The position numbers and the translations under genes were made by a program. Positions 6,163-12,768 of a stretch of 23,899 bases of DNA are shown in pieces. How positions within the stretch are numbered: position 1 is the stretch's first letter; each line of letters begins with the position of its first letter. Below the pieces are notes generated by a model, which made no database searches, was not told the origin of the DNA, and saw nothing but the letters and a program-made list of their open reading frames with translations. Origin of the DNA: a virus; the IMG/VR virus record IMGVR_UViG_3300035698_035347, positions 1 to 23,899 of that record; one strand, written 5' to 3'.

Positions 6163-6558
6163 ATGACAAAAGAACAATTGAAACAATATAGATATTTACT
6201 CAAGAATATTGATCAATTAGAAGAGCAATTATTAGTTGTTGACTCAAAGCTAACTAGGACAACAAATACTCTAAGTGATATGCCAAAAAATACTACTCAA
6301 AATGATATGACAAATGATTTGATGGCAAAGCGTATTGAACTTCAAAATGTGATTAATAAAAAGCTTGCTAAAGCATATACTTGTTGCTCAATGATTGAAA
6401 CTGCCGTTGAGAGTTTGCCCGAAAAAGAAAAGCTGCTGATGAGATTAAGGTATATCAAAGGTATGAACTGGGAATCTATTTGTGTTGAAATGAATTATAG
6501 TTGGAGACAGGTTCATCGGATACATGGAAACATATTGTTAAGTATGATAATAGATTAG
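6163..6558 (+). CDS. ArpU-like late transcription regulator
   Basis: A 131-residue protein of the ArpU/DUF1492 type, which switches on late (packaging, structural and lysis) genes in Gram-positive phages. Residues 1-75 look like a coiled, charged region; residues 85-125 (LPEKEKLLMRLRYIKGMNWE and the following SWRQVHRIH helix) resemble sigma factor region 4 with a helix-turn-helix for DNA binding. It starts ten bases after the initiator with a full AAGGAGG ribosome site, and closes the early operon. Its target would be upstream of the HNH gene, from which it is now separated by the toxin-antitoxin-chaperone module. Family assignment is good; the target site is inferred. Confidence 0.8.
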   Translation: MTKEQLKQYRYLLKNIDQLEEQLLVVDSKLTRTTNTLSDMPKNTTQNDMTNDLMAKRIELQNVINKKLAKAYTCCSMIETAVESLPEKEKLLMRLRYIKGMNWESICVEMNYSWRQVHRIHGNILLSMIID

Positions 6559-6688
6559 GAAGGTTGTAATTGATTTATTGTATGATTTATCGAAACGATA
6601 TAGACCTTAATATTATGATTCAGGTGCAAAACATCCGATTTTTATTATTTTTAATTGTATATAATATAGAATATAGACAAAATAAAAC

Positions 6689-6716
6689 TTGATTATTATA
6701 ACAAATATGTTATAAT
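6689..6716 (+). promoter_or_regulatory. Promoter and operator of the toxin-antitoxin-chaperone operon
   Basis: A -35 box TTGATT (6689-6694), a 16-base gap and a consensus -10 box TATAAT (6711-6716). The -10 box lies in a perfect inverted repeat: ATTATAACA (6695-6703), four bases, TGTTATAAT (6708-6716). Such repeats are typical operators of HigA-type antitoxins, so the antitoxin probably represses its own operon here. The surrounding 6559-6757 is very AT-rich, with no convincing gene. Confidence 0.7.
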
Positions 6717-6757
6717 GAATTCCATTAACGAATACTTTTAAAGGTAAAACGCATAAT

Positions 6758-7105
6758 ATGTATAGAGTTATAAAAGAGAAGCCTGTTCGAAAACTTATCG
6801 AAGATCTAGAAACTAAAGCGATAAAAGGAACAAAGAATGCCATTTGTTCTTTAACTTCTATTAAAGCTAAAATAAAATCTTTAGAAAAGTTAGGACCTGA
6901 ACTGAAGATGCCACATTCAAAACACTTATTAGATAAGATTTATGAATTAAGACCAAAAAGATATAGAATTTTTTATTTTTTTCACACAGGGAAAATTATA
7001 ATATTATTAGATTGGCATTACAAATCAACACAAGAAACGCCTGAACGGGTTAAAAAATCAGTAAAAAAGAAATATAAAATATGGAAAATTAATCAGGAGA
7101 ATTAA
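6758..7105 (+). CDS. higB: HigB/RelE-like toxin (Gp49 type)
   Basis: A 115-residue basic protein of the RelE/HigB superfamily, closest to the phage-derived Gp49-like group. Typical segments are LGPELKMPHSKHLLDKIYEL (45-64), which precedes the conserved core RPKRYRIFYFF (65-75), and IILLDWHYKSTQETP (81-95) followed by a basic C-terminal helix. Toxins of this family cut mRNA, usually at the ribosome, and halt growth when the antitoxin is lost. It is the first gene of a three-gene operon, one base before the antitoxin. The ribosome site (AAAGG, rather far upstream) is weak, which would keep toxin levels low. Family is clear; the exact cleavage preference is unknown. Confidence 0.87.
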   Translation: MYRVIKEKPVRKLIEDLETKAIKGTKNAICSLTSIKAKIKSLEKLGPELKMPHSKHLLDKIYELRPKRYRIFYFFHTGKIIILLDWHYKSTQETPERVKKSVKKKYKIWKINQEN

Positions 7106-7106
7106 A

Positions 7107-7562
7107 ATGAAAAGTCATAGCAAACAATCTTCACAAATGATTGGAGCAATTGATTCAAATAATCTAGTTTTGGATGTAATTGAAAAGCATGCAGAAATAG
7201 TTTCAGAGATAATCACTGCGAGAGTGAAAAAAAAGTGGACACAAAAAGACTTGGCTGAGAAATGCAGTCTAAAGCAATCAGCAATTGCAAGAATTGAAGC
7301 ATGCTCTAATACGCCTAACCTAGCAACAGTATTGAAAATCATTACAGTTCTTGATTTAAATCTAGCTGTCTGTGATGCAGAAAAAGTTTTTGACAAAGGT
7401 GATTTTATTGAGCATGAAGCAAAATTGATAATAGACAACTATAAATTCAGAACAAGTTTTACTAATACATTTGTACCAATTAATAGTGGTTATACTGCAA
7501 AAGAAAAATACAAACCGGCCATGAAGTCATATAGTTCAAAACAATCACCTTTAACAGCATAA
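7107..7562 (+). CDS. higA: HigA-like antitoxin with chaperone-addiction tail
   Basis: A 151-residue antitoxin. An XRE helix-turn-helix spans about 36-88 (KKKWTQKDLAEKCSLKQSAI, then ARIEACSNTPNLATVLKI), for binding the operator at 6695-6716. The C-terminal part, about 99-151, is longer than in ordinary HigA proteins and rich in exposed aromatics (Phe100, Tyr112, Phe114, Phe118, Phe122, Tyr129, Tyr135, Tyr142). In toxin-antitoxin-chaperone systems such a tail makes the antitoxin unstable unless the SecB-like chaperone binds it. It starts one base after the toxin with a CAGGAG ribosome site, and the chaperone gene follows 14 bases later. The antitoxin role is firm; the tail function is inferred from the neighbour. 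Confidence 0.87.
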   Translation: MKSHSKQSSQMIGAIDSNNLVLDVIEKHAEIVSEIITARVKKKWTQKDLAEKCSLKQSAIARIEACSNTPNLATVLKIITVLDLNLAVCDAEKVFDKGDFIEHEAKLIIDNYKFRTSFTNTFVPINSGYTAKEKYKPAMKSYSSKQSPLTA

Positions 7563-7576
7563 GTTTGGAGGATAAT

Positions 7577-8020
7577 ATGAGTGAAATAAATAGCGAATTA
7601 AAATTTATTGGTTATAACATAACAAAGATTGATTATCAAATAAATAGAGAGTTTTCAAATAAGGATAAAAAGGTTATTATTAATCCTGAATACAAAGTCA
7701 ATCTTGGGAAGGCAAATGAAGATGAGAACATCCAGCTGATTAGAATTGATTGTAATTTATTTAAGAGAAAACCACAAGATTATCCATTTAGAATTTCGGT
7801 ATCCATTGAAGGCGCATTTAATACTAAAAGTATTTTGGACGATAATCAAGAGTATATTGATAATCTTTTACAATATAACGGCGTGGCAATATTGTTACCA
7901 TATTTGAGATCTGTAATTTCTCAGATAACTGCTTTGTCTGGAATCGCACCAGTTAATTTACCACTTATCAATGTTAACTATCTGTACAGTCATGATGCTG
8001 ACGAAGAGAGTGAGATTTAG
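7577..8020 (+). CDS. secB: SecB-like chaperone of the toxin-antitoxin module
   Basis: A 147-residue SecB-like chaperone. The fit is clearest in the second half: YPFRISVSIEGAFNT (69-83) is the SecB core strand, and NGVAILLPYLRSVISQITAL (101-120), SGIAPVNLPLINVNYL (121-136) reproduce the LFPYARE... PPLNLAPVNF pattern of SecB, ending in an acidic tail (DADEESEI). Canonical SecB works in protein export in Proteobacteria; most Firmicutes lack it, and their SecB-like proteins are often linked to toxin-antitoxin genes, where they protect the antitoxin. The order toxin, antitoxin, chaperone is the same as in the Mycobacterium tuberculosis higB1-higA1-Rv1957 operon. The start at 7577 follows GGAGGA; an in-frame TTG at 7565 overlaps that ribosome site and is rejected. 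Confidence 0.85.
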   Translation: MSEINSELKFIGYNITKIDYQINREFSNKDKKVIINPEYKVNLGKANEDENIQLIRIDCNLFKRKPQDYPFRISVSIEGAFNTKSILDDNQEYIDNLLQYNGVAILLPYLRSVISQITALSGIAPVNLPLINVNYLYSHDADEESEI

Positions 8021-8048
8021 ATTTTTAAATGTTAATGAATAAAAAAGA

Positions 8049-8118
8049 TGGCACACAATGGCACACTACTCTGTGTTACTATGACAGGGTAGAAGGGGTG
8101 ACAGGGAATGTGTGTTAC
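8049..8118 (+). repeat. Cluster of short direct repeats before the late genes
   Basis: TGGCACAC occurs at 8049-8056 and 8059-8066 (ten-base spacing, one helical turn). TGACAGGG occurs at 8082-8089 and 8099-8106, and TGTGTTAC at 8072-8079 and 8111-8118. The cluster sits between the chaperone and the HNH gene, where the late promoter is expected, so it may be the binding region of the ArpU-like activator. No clear -10 or -35 boxes were found in it. Confidence 0.4.
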
Positions 8119-8147
8119 GCTTTATTTTTATTAAAGTGGTGAGGGTG

Positions 8148-8513
8148 ATGGCTAGAGGACCAAAGCGACCATGCTTAAAGGCTGGCTGTCACGAGCTTAT
8201 CGATTACCCGAGTACATACTGCGATATGCACAAACCAAAGCAAGATGATACATATAGACCTAGTGCACACAAGCGAGGATACAATACAGCTTGGCGAAGA
8301 TATCGCCAGGCTTTTTTAATTAAGAGTCCTTTATGTGTGGAGTGTGATAAGCGAGGACAAATAAGAGAAGCAACTGTAGTCGATCATATCATCCCACACA
8401 AAGGAGATATGAAACTATTCTGGGATAAAGATAATCATCAACCGATGTGTAAACGCTGTCATAATATAAAAACTGCAACGAGGGACGGTGGTTTTGGTAG
8501 AGCAAGCAAATAG
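8148..8513 (+). CDS. HNH endonuclease
   Basis: A 121-residue HNH nuclease of the type found beside terminase genes. It begins with a Cys-rich head (CLKAGCHEL), and the nuclease core runs from about 62 to 112: CVECDKRG and CKRCHN supply the zinc-binding cysteines, VVDHIIPHKG the catalytic DH pair, and DNHQPMCKRCH the Asn and last His. In cos-type phages such HNH proteins are needed together with terminase to cut the concatemer at cos. The start at 8148 is chosen because the protein then begins MARGPKRPC as in relatives; an in-frame GTG at 8112 would add 12 unrelated residues. Probably the first late gene. Confidence 0.87.
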   Translation: MARGPKRPCLKAGCHELIDYPSTYCDMHKPKQDDTYRPSAHKRGYNTAWRRYRQAFLIKSPLCVECDKRGQIREATVVDHIIPHKGDMKLFWDKDNHQPMCKRCHNIKTATRDGGFGRASK

Positions 8514-8538
8514 CTAAGTATCAAACTAACTGCATCTA

Positions 8539-8547
8539 TGATATAAT
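8539..8547 (+). promoter_or_regulatory. Possible extended -10 promoter
   Basis: TG (8539-8540), one base, then the consensus TATAAT (8542-8547): an extended -10 element, which can work without a good -35 box. None is seen 17 bases upstream. It would start transcription just before the 68-residue gene. Confidence 0.4.
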
Positions 8548-8569
8548 TAATCATAAGGTAGGGAATAAG

Positions 8570-8776
8570 ATGAATGATATTCGAAGAAAAGAAATATTAT
8601 CATTCTTTGCTCAAGGCAATTCATACAAGGGCTTGAAATTACAAGATATGAATTTCACAAAAAAAGAACTATTCGAATTAAATGCAGCAGAATATATTAT
8701 GTGTACCGATCCAAAGTTACAAATATATCTTGTAACAATAAAAGGATTTAGATGTTTGAGAGGTATTGTCAACTAG
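8570..8776 (+). CDS. Hypothetical protein, 68 residues
   Basis: Not recognised. A small soluble protein with about equal acidic and basic residues; the segment LKLQDMNFTKKELFELNAAE looks helical, and the pattern from residue 25 to 68 (NFTKKELFELN, TDPKLQIYLVTIKGFRCL) faintly resembles a small winged helix. It has a likely ribosome site AAGGTAGGG and a possible promoter just upstream (8539-8547). It is followed by a 253-base gap with a terminator, so it may be a self-contained unit between HNH and terminase. Coding status is likely; function is unknown. Confidence 0.6.
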   Translation: MNDIRRKEILSFFAQGNSYKGLKLQDMNFTKKELFELNAAEYIMCTDPKLQIYLVTIKGFRCLRGIVN

Positions 8777-8875
8777 CATAAAAGAATGGACACTGACGAT
8801 ATGAACTTAATGAAATAATTCACTGGTGCTGTTCGATAATATAAAAAATCAATATATACTACTACATAAACATAT

Positions 8876-8904
8876 AAAAACGTATCGATATGATGCGTTT
8901 TTTT
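8876..8904 (+). terminator. Intrinsic terminator
   Basis: AAAAACGTATC (8876-8886) pairs with GATGCGTTTTT (8892-8902) around a five-base loop, with one wobble pair, and the stem runs into seven T residues (8898-8904). It ends the transcript of the 68-residue gene, or reduces read-through into the terminase genes. Confidence 0.7.
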
Positions 8905-8926
8905 AATGCAACAATCAGTATTGAAA

Positions 8927-9029
8927 GGGTGGGGGGCATAAAAAAGTATAATGTTAGAGCATCCGAAACCGTTTGCCCCATCATCTGTGAAAAAAATTCC
9001 GTAAACTAGGCGAAACAGGGGGTGATGTT
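8927..9029. other. Candidate cos region before the terminase
   Basis: A G-rich run GGGTGGGGGG (8927-8936) leads into GGGGCA (8933-8938), which is matched 35 bases later by TGCCCC (8974-8979), then by a second G-run at 9018-9022. G-rich or C-rich patches with inverted repeats just before the small terminase gene, next to HNH, are typical of cos sites in Gram-positive phages. The cut positions cannot be read from the sequence. Confidence 0.3.
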
Positions 9030-9572
9030 GTGGGAAGACCAGCTGATAGTTATAAGATTTTGCAAATGAAAGGGAAGTCACATGTAACAAAAAAGGAGGT
9101 AGAAACACGCAAAAAAGCAGAGCAATCACTCCTAACTCAAATAAAACTCAAAGAAAAAGCAGAAATAAAGGAGAACCCAATCGCTCATAAAGTATTTCTC
9201 CGGATTAAGAAATTGTTTATGAAAATTGATAAGAACGATGGCCTCTTTGAAAATGGTGTAAACCGATACTGTCAGATGTTTGCTGAGTGTAGAGACTTCG
9301 AAGTTAAACGCGAAGTCTTTTTTAATAGCATTAGTATTTTAGAGGATGAATATGACAACAGCAAAATTGAATCACTTGAATATCTGAAAACTAGAGCACT
9401 CATGCAAAAGCAGGTTTTGGATATTGATAAGCAAATTATGCAGAAAAGAAGAATGCTTTTGGATATAGAAAAGGAAAACTTAATGACGATTGCAGCTGCT
9501 CTTAGAGTAATACCAAAAGGCAAAAAAGAGGTAAACGACCCTAATGCAGACTTATTCGGTGACAAAACTTAA
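9030..9572 (+). CDS. terS: Terminase small subunit, P27 type
   Basis: A 180-residue small terminase of the P27 family. The N-terminus GRPADSYKILQMKGKSH is the family hallmark (GRP then a basic stretch), and the rest is mostly helical with long charged helices (about 70-160) expected for a ring-forming protein. It binds the packaging site and guides the large subunit. The start is GTG at 9030 with AGGGGGTGAT just upstream; a nearby ATG at 9025 is in another frame. Its end overlaps the large subunit gene by 29 bases, showing translational coupling. The candidate cos site lies directly upstream. Confidence 0.85.
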   Translation: MGRPADSYKILQMKGKSHVTKKEVETRKKAEQSLLTQIKLKEKAEIKENPIAHKVFLRIKKLFMKIDKNDGLFENGVNRYCQMFAECRDFEVKREVFFNSISILEDEYDNSKIESLEYLKTRALMQKQVLDIDKQIMQKRRMLLDIEKENLMTIAAALRVIPKGKKEVNDPNADLFGDKT

Positions 9573-11370
9573 AGAGTATTCTAATGTGGACCATCCAACA
9601 ACACATTACTCATTGGAGATTGCAAACGGACAAAGAATTTCTTGTTATTGGGAACAGCTATCATGCAAACGTCACTTGGATGATTTATTAAGACAAGGCA
9701 CAAATGATTTTCCTTATGTCTTTGATGAAACAAGAGCAAACCGGATTTTTGATTGGTTCAGCAGGTGTTGTCGGCACGTAAGAGGTGTTTTCTCAGGTCA
9801 GTTCATTGAACTGTTACCATTCCAGAAATATGACTTAGGTGCGGTTTTTGGTTGGGTGCATGTTGAAACGGGTAGGCGTAGATTTAATTACTCATTCAAT
9901 GAAATTGCCCGTGGTCACGCAAAATCGACCGTTCAGTCCGGTATTGCTACATATGGGCTTTGTGGGGACTGTTATTACCCACCTAATAAACTCGAAAAAG
10001 CGATATATGAAATGAACCCACACATTGAGTGTGCGGCTTATGATAGGCAGCAAGCAAAGATCATTTGGACTGATGCACTTGATATGGCACAAGCGAGCGA
10101 TGATATAAAAAGGCGTTTGGATGTTAAGAAAACATATATTCGTCATAAAACTAGAGGCGGGCATATAAGCCCACTTTCAAAAGAAAGCCGCAATAAAGAC
10201 GGACTTGCACCGAGCATAGCTATCATTGATGAATACCATGCTTGGAGATCGTCTGAAATGTATGAGATTATTACAAGTTCTTTCGGTAAAAGAGCACAAT
10301 CTCTAGTAAATATCATCACAACTGCAGGCAATGATGCTGAAAACAATCCTTGTCGGAAAGAAGAGGCATTATGTAAGAAAATATTGATGCGCGAGATCAT
10401 CGATGAAACGTATTTCGTAAACATTCGTCAGTTAGACGAAAAGGACAATCCACATGATAAAAGTGTTTGGCCAAAAGCTAACCCAATGCTTTTTGAGGAT
10501 AATGAATACACAAAAATCTTGAAGTCGACGATTGAAACGGAATATAACAAAGCATATGGATCTGGTGATTACTCTAAGATTCGTGAGTTTCTAACAAAGC
10601 GCATGAACCTTTGGCAAGCGGACAGTGAGCGCAAGTTTATGTCCGGGCATATGGACAAATTTAAAGCATTGGCAATCCCTCGGGAAGAATTTTTGGAGCT
10701 AGTTAAGGGCCAAGAGTGTTACAACGGCCTTGATCTATCCAAAACAACCGACCTTACTGCTGATGCTTTTGTATTTAACCTTGATGATGGACGTGTGGCC
10801 GTAACTGCACATGGATTCATACCAAAAGAACGAGTCAAGCAACACGAAAACAGCGACCAAGTGCCTTATAGAAGCTGGGAAAAAGAAGGCTGGTGTACAT
10901 TCACACCAGGTCATATCGTTGACTACAAGGTTGTTATTAATCATATTCACAAGATGGAAGATGAGCAAGAGTGGATCATGAAAGAGATCTGTTATGATCC
11001 TTACAATGCGTCTTATTGTACCAACGATCTTGAGGACGATGGGTATACACGTGTAGAGATTCGCCAAGGCGCACAGACTCTATCCGAGCCGACCAAGTAT
11101 TTTAGAGAATTAGTGCTTACAGGTAGATTGGTTCATGATGGTAGCCCACCTCTTACCTGGTGCGTATCAAATGCGATTGAAGAGGATAAGGATAATGGCA
11201 ATATAAAGCTTTCTAAAAAGCACAAGGATGATTCACAGCGGATTGATTTATTGGCGGCCATTATCAACGCGATAGTTAGATCTCAAGTGAATGAGCCAGA
11301 AGAAAATATACCAGATTTAACGGAGGAATACCTTGAAGACTTCTACAGCGAAGAAAAAACTAAAGTTTAA
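9544..11370 (+). CDS. terL: Terminase large subunit
   Basis: The 608-residue packaging motor. The N-terminal ATPase has a variant Walker A, ARGHAKST (122-129), and a Walker B, SIAIIDE (224-230), followed by a coupling motif ITTAG (258-262). The C-terminal RNase H-like nuclease shows its acidic residues in GLDLS (Asp397), CYDPYN (Asp485) and RIDLLAA (Asp568). It cuts concatemeric DNA and pumps it into the prohead through the portal. Length and motif order fit the Terminase_1 (phage lambda-like cos or P27-linked) group. The ATG at 9544 lies inside the small subunit gene with AGAGGT upstream. The gene end overlaps a small membrane protein gene. Confidence 0.96.
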   Translation: MQTYSVTKLKEYSNVDHPTTHYSLEIANGQRISCYWEQLSCKRHLDDLLRQGTNDFPYVFDETRANRIFDWFSRCCRHVRGVFSGQFIELLPFQKYDLGAVFGWVHVETGRRRFNYSFNEIARGHAKSTVQSGIATYGLCGDCYYPPNKLEKAIYEMNPHIECAAYDRQQAKIIWTDALDMAQASDDIKRRLDVKKTYIRHKTRGGHISPLSKESRNKDGLAPSIAIIDEYHAWRSSEMYEIITSSFGKRAQSLVNIITTAGNDAENNPCRKEEALCKKILMREIIDETYFVNIRQLDEKDNPHDKSVWPKANPMLFEDNEYTKILKSTIETEYNKAYGSGDYSKIREFLTKRMNLWQADSERKFMSGHMDKFKALAIPREEFLELVKGQECYNGLDLSKTTDLTADAFVFNLDDGRVAVTAHGFIPKERVKQHENSDQVPYRSWEKEGWCTFTPGHIVDYKVVINHIHKMEDEQEWIMKEICYDPYNASYCTNDLEDDGYTRVEIRQGAQTLSEPTKYFRELVLTGRLVHDGSPPLTWCVSNAIEEDKDNGNIKLSKKHKDDSQRIDLLAAIINAIVRSQVNEPEENIPDLTEEYLEDFYSEEKTKV

Positions 11371-11512
11371 ATACATTCCTGAAATATTTATTGTTTTTGG
11401 GATTATCACTATAGTGATGGTGACTGGTTATTTAAATATGATAATTGGAATCTATATCTTTGGCTCATTGCTAATAGGTGCTGGACTTATATTTGCGAAA
11501 GGTAGGAGGTGA
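11333..11512 (+). CDS. Small two-segment membrane protein overlapping terL
   Basis: A 59-residue protein missed by longer-gene searches. It begins with a basic head (MKTSTAKKKLKFKYIPE) and has two hydrophobic segments, about 18-33 and 36-54, ending in AKGRR. The TTG start at 11333 has an excellent GGAGG site at 11322-11326, and the gene overlaps the end of terL by 38 bases. Its stop codon lies within AGGAGGTGA, the ribosome site of the portal gene, so terL, this gene and portal are translationally linked. Small membrane proteins between terminase and portal occur in several Firmicute phages; their role is unknown. Confidence 0.7.
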   Translation: MKTSTAKKKLKFKYIPEIFIVFGIITIVMVTGYLNMIIGIYIFGSLLIGAGLIFAKGRR

Positions 11513-11532
11513 TTTAAATAAAATTATTTGGT

Positions 11533-12768
11533 ATGGATATAAGGGGCCAGCCATTAGGTGCGGTCAATAATGATATTGCATTATCGGATCCTGATTTTCT
11601 AAGTTATTTTGGCATTGATGCATCAGGTTACACTCAAAAGGAGATCAATGAAACAACATATTTCGTGTGTATGAAACACTTATCTGAAAGCATGGGTAAA
11701 TTGCCAGTAAGGCAATATAAGCTTTCCGAAAAGCGCGGAAGAGAACGCTTTGTAAATGAGTCTCTATATCGAATCTTAAACGTTGAGCCAAATGACTACA
11801 TGACAGCATCAACATTTTGGCAAGCTGTTGAGCTAAATCGTAATGATAATGGGAATGCTTACGTTTTAATCAAACGCTATCAACGAGGAAAGCTTAAAGG
11901 AGTAATAAAAGGACTTTGGCCACTAGAATTTGAAAAGGTAACCGTATATGTCGATGATGCTGGATGGTGCGGTCGAAAAAATTCGATTTGGTATGAATGG
12001 GAGTCAGAAACAGGGAAGAAGTACATATTAAGCCCACGTGATGTTTTGCACTTTAAATCGAGCATGACCTACAAGGGTATAATCGGAATTGCTGTAAAAG
12101 ATGCGCTAAAAATGCAGATCCAAACGGCAGGGTACTCGCAGCAGTTTCTGCAGAAGTTATATAAAGGCAATATGTTTGGTGGTAAAGTCATCTTGCAATA
12201 TACCGGGGATTTAGACACTGGAGCAAAGGACCTGCTCATAAAAAAAGTAGAGAGATACGCCAACTCAGTAGGGACAGGTAAGTTTCTACCGTTGCCTCTT
12301 GGAATCAAAGCTGATCCGCTCGAGATGAAACTATCTGATGCGCAGTTTTTGGATCTAACAAAGCTTACAGCACTGCAAATTGCAAGTGCTTTTGGTGTAA
12401 AGCCAAATATATTGAACGATTATGATAAATCAAGTTATTCAAACAGCGAAACACAGCAGCTTGATTTTTATATCAATTCATTGTTGCCGATCATTAAGCA
12501 GTATAGCGAAGAATTAACGCGTAAATTGATTTATGAAGGTTTGCTTGAGCATGATTCAAAAGCACTTTTTAAACTTGATCCAGTCAAGCAAATGAATGTG
12601 CTTAAAACTGGAATGAACAACTTACTGTATACAGTTAATGAAGCACGTGAGGAACTTGGCCTACCTTACATTGATAATGAAAAAGCGAATATGCCTGTCG
12701 GAAACGGCAACTATATCACGCTTGATCAAGTTGGTGAGCAAGGGAAAGGAGAAAAGAAGATTGAGTAA
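11533..12768 (+). CDS. Portal protein, HK97 type
   Basis: A 411-residue portal protein: the 12-fold ring at one capsid corner through which DNA passes. Family features include ETTYFVCMKHLSESMGKLPV near the start, NGNAYVLIKR, ILSPRDVLHFKS, the GKFLPLPLG loop, and the clip and C-terminal helix region EAREELGLPYIDNE. Length is normal for the HK97 family. The first ATG is at 11533, but the strong AGGAGGTG site ends 21 bases before it. An ATA codon at 11518 sits at ideal distance and would add IKLFG, matching the MKLFG start common in portals, so initiation at ATA is possible. The end overlaps the protease start. Confidence 0.93.
   Translation: MDIRGQPLGAVNNDIALSDPDFLSYFGIDASGYTQKEINETTYFVCMKHLSESMGKLPVRQYKLSEKRGRERFVNESLYRILNVEPNDYMTASTFWQAVELNRNDNGNAYVLIKRYQRGKLKGVIKGLWPLEFEKVTVYVDDAGWCGRKNSIWYEWESETGKKYILSPRDVLHFKSSMTYKGIIGIAVKDALKMQIQTAGYSQQFLQKLYKGNMFGGKVILQYTGDLDTGAKDLLIKKVERYANSVGTGKFLPLPLGIKADPLEMKLSDAQFLDLTKLTALQIASAFGVKPNILNDYDKSSYSNSETQQLDFYINSLLPIIKQYSEELTRKLIYEGLLEHDSKALFKLDPVKQMNVLKTGMNNLLYTVNEAREELGLPYIDNEKANMPVGNGNYITLDQVGEQGKGEKKIE

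Noticed and set aside
6570-6692. A 40-codon frame with TTG start and GGAAGG site after the ArpU-like gene
   Set aside because: The spacing is acceptable but the product has no recognisable feature, the region is extremely AT-rich, and it runs into the -35 box of the toxin-antitoxin promoter. Evidence is too thin to call a gene.
8028-8142. A 37-codon frame from ATG between the chaperone and HNH genes
   Set aside because: It has no ribosome site, its product is of odd composition, and it is built over the direct repeat cluster, which is better explained as regulatory DNA.
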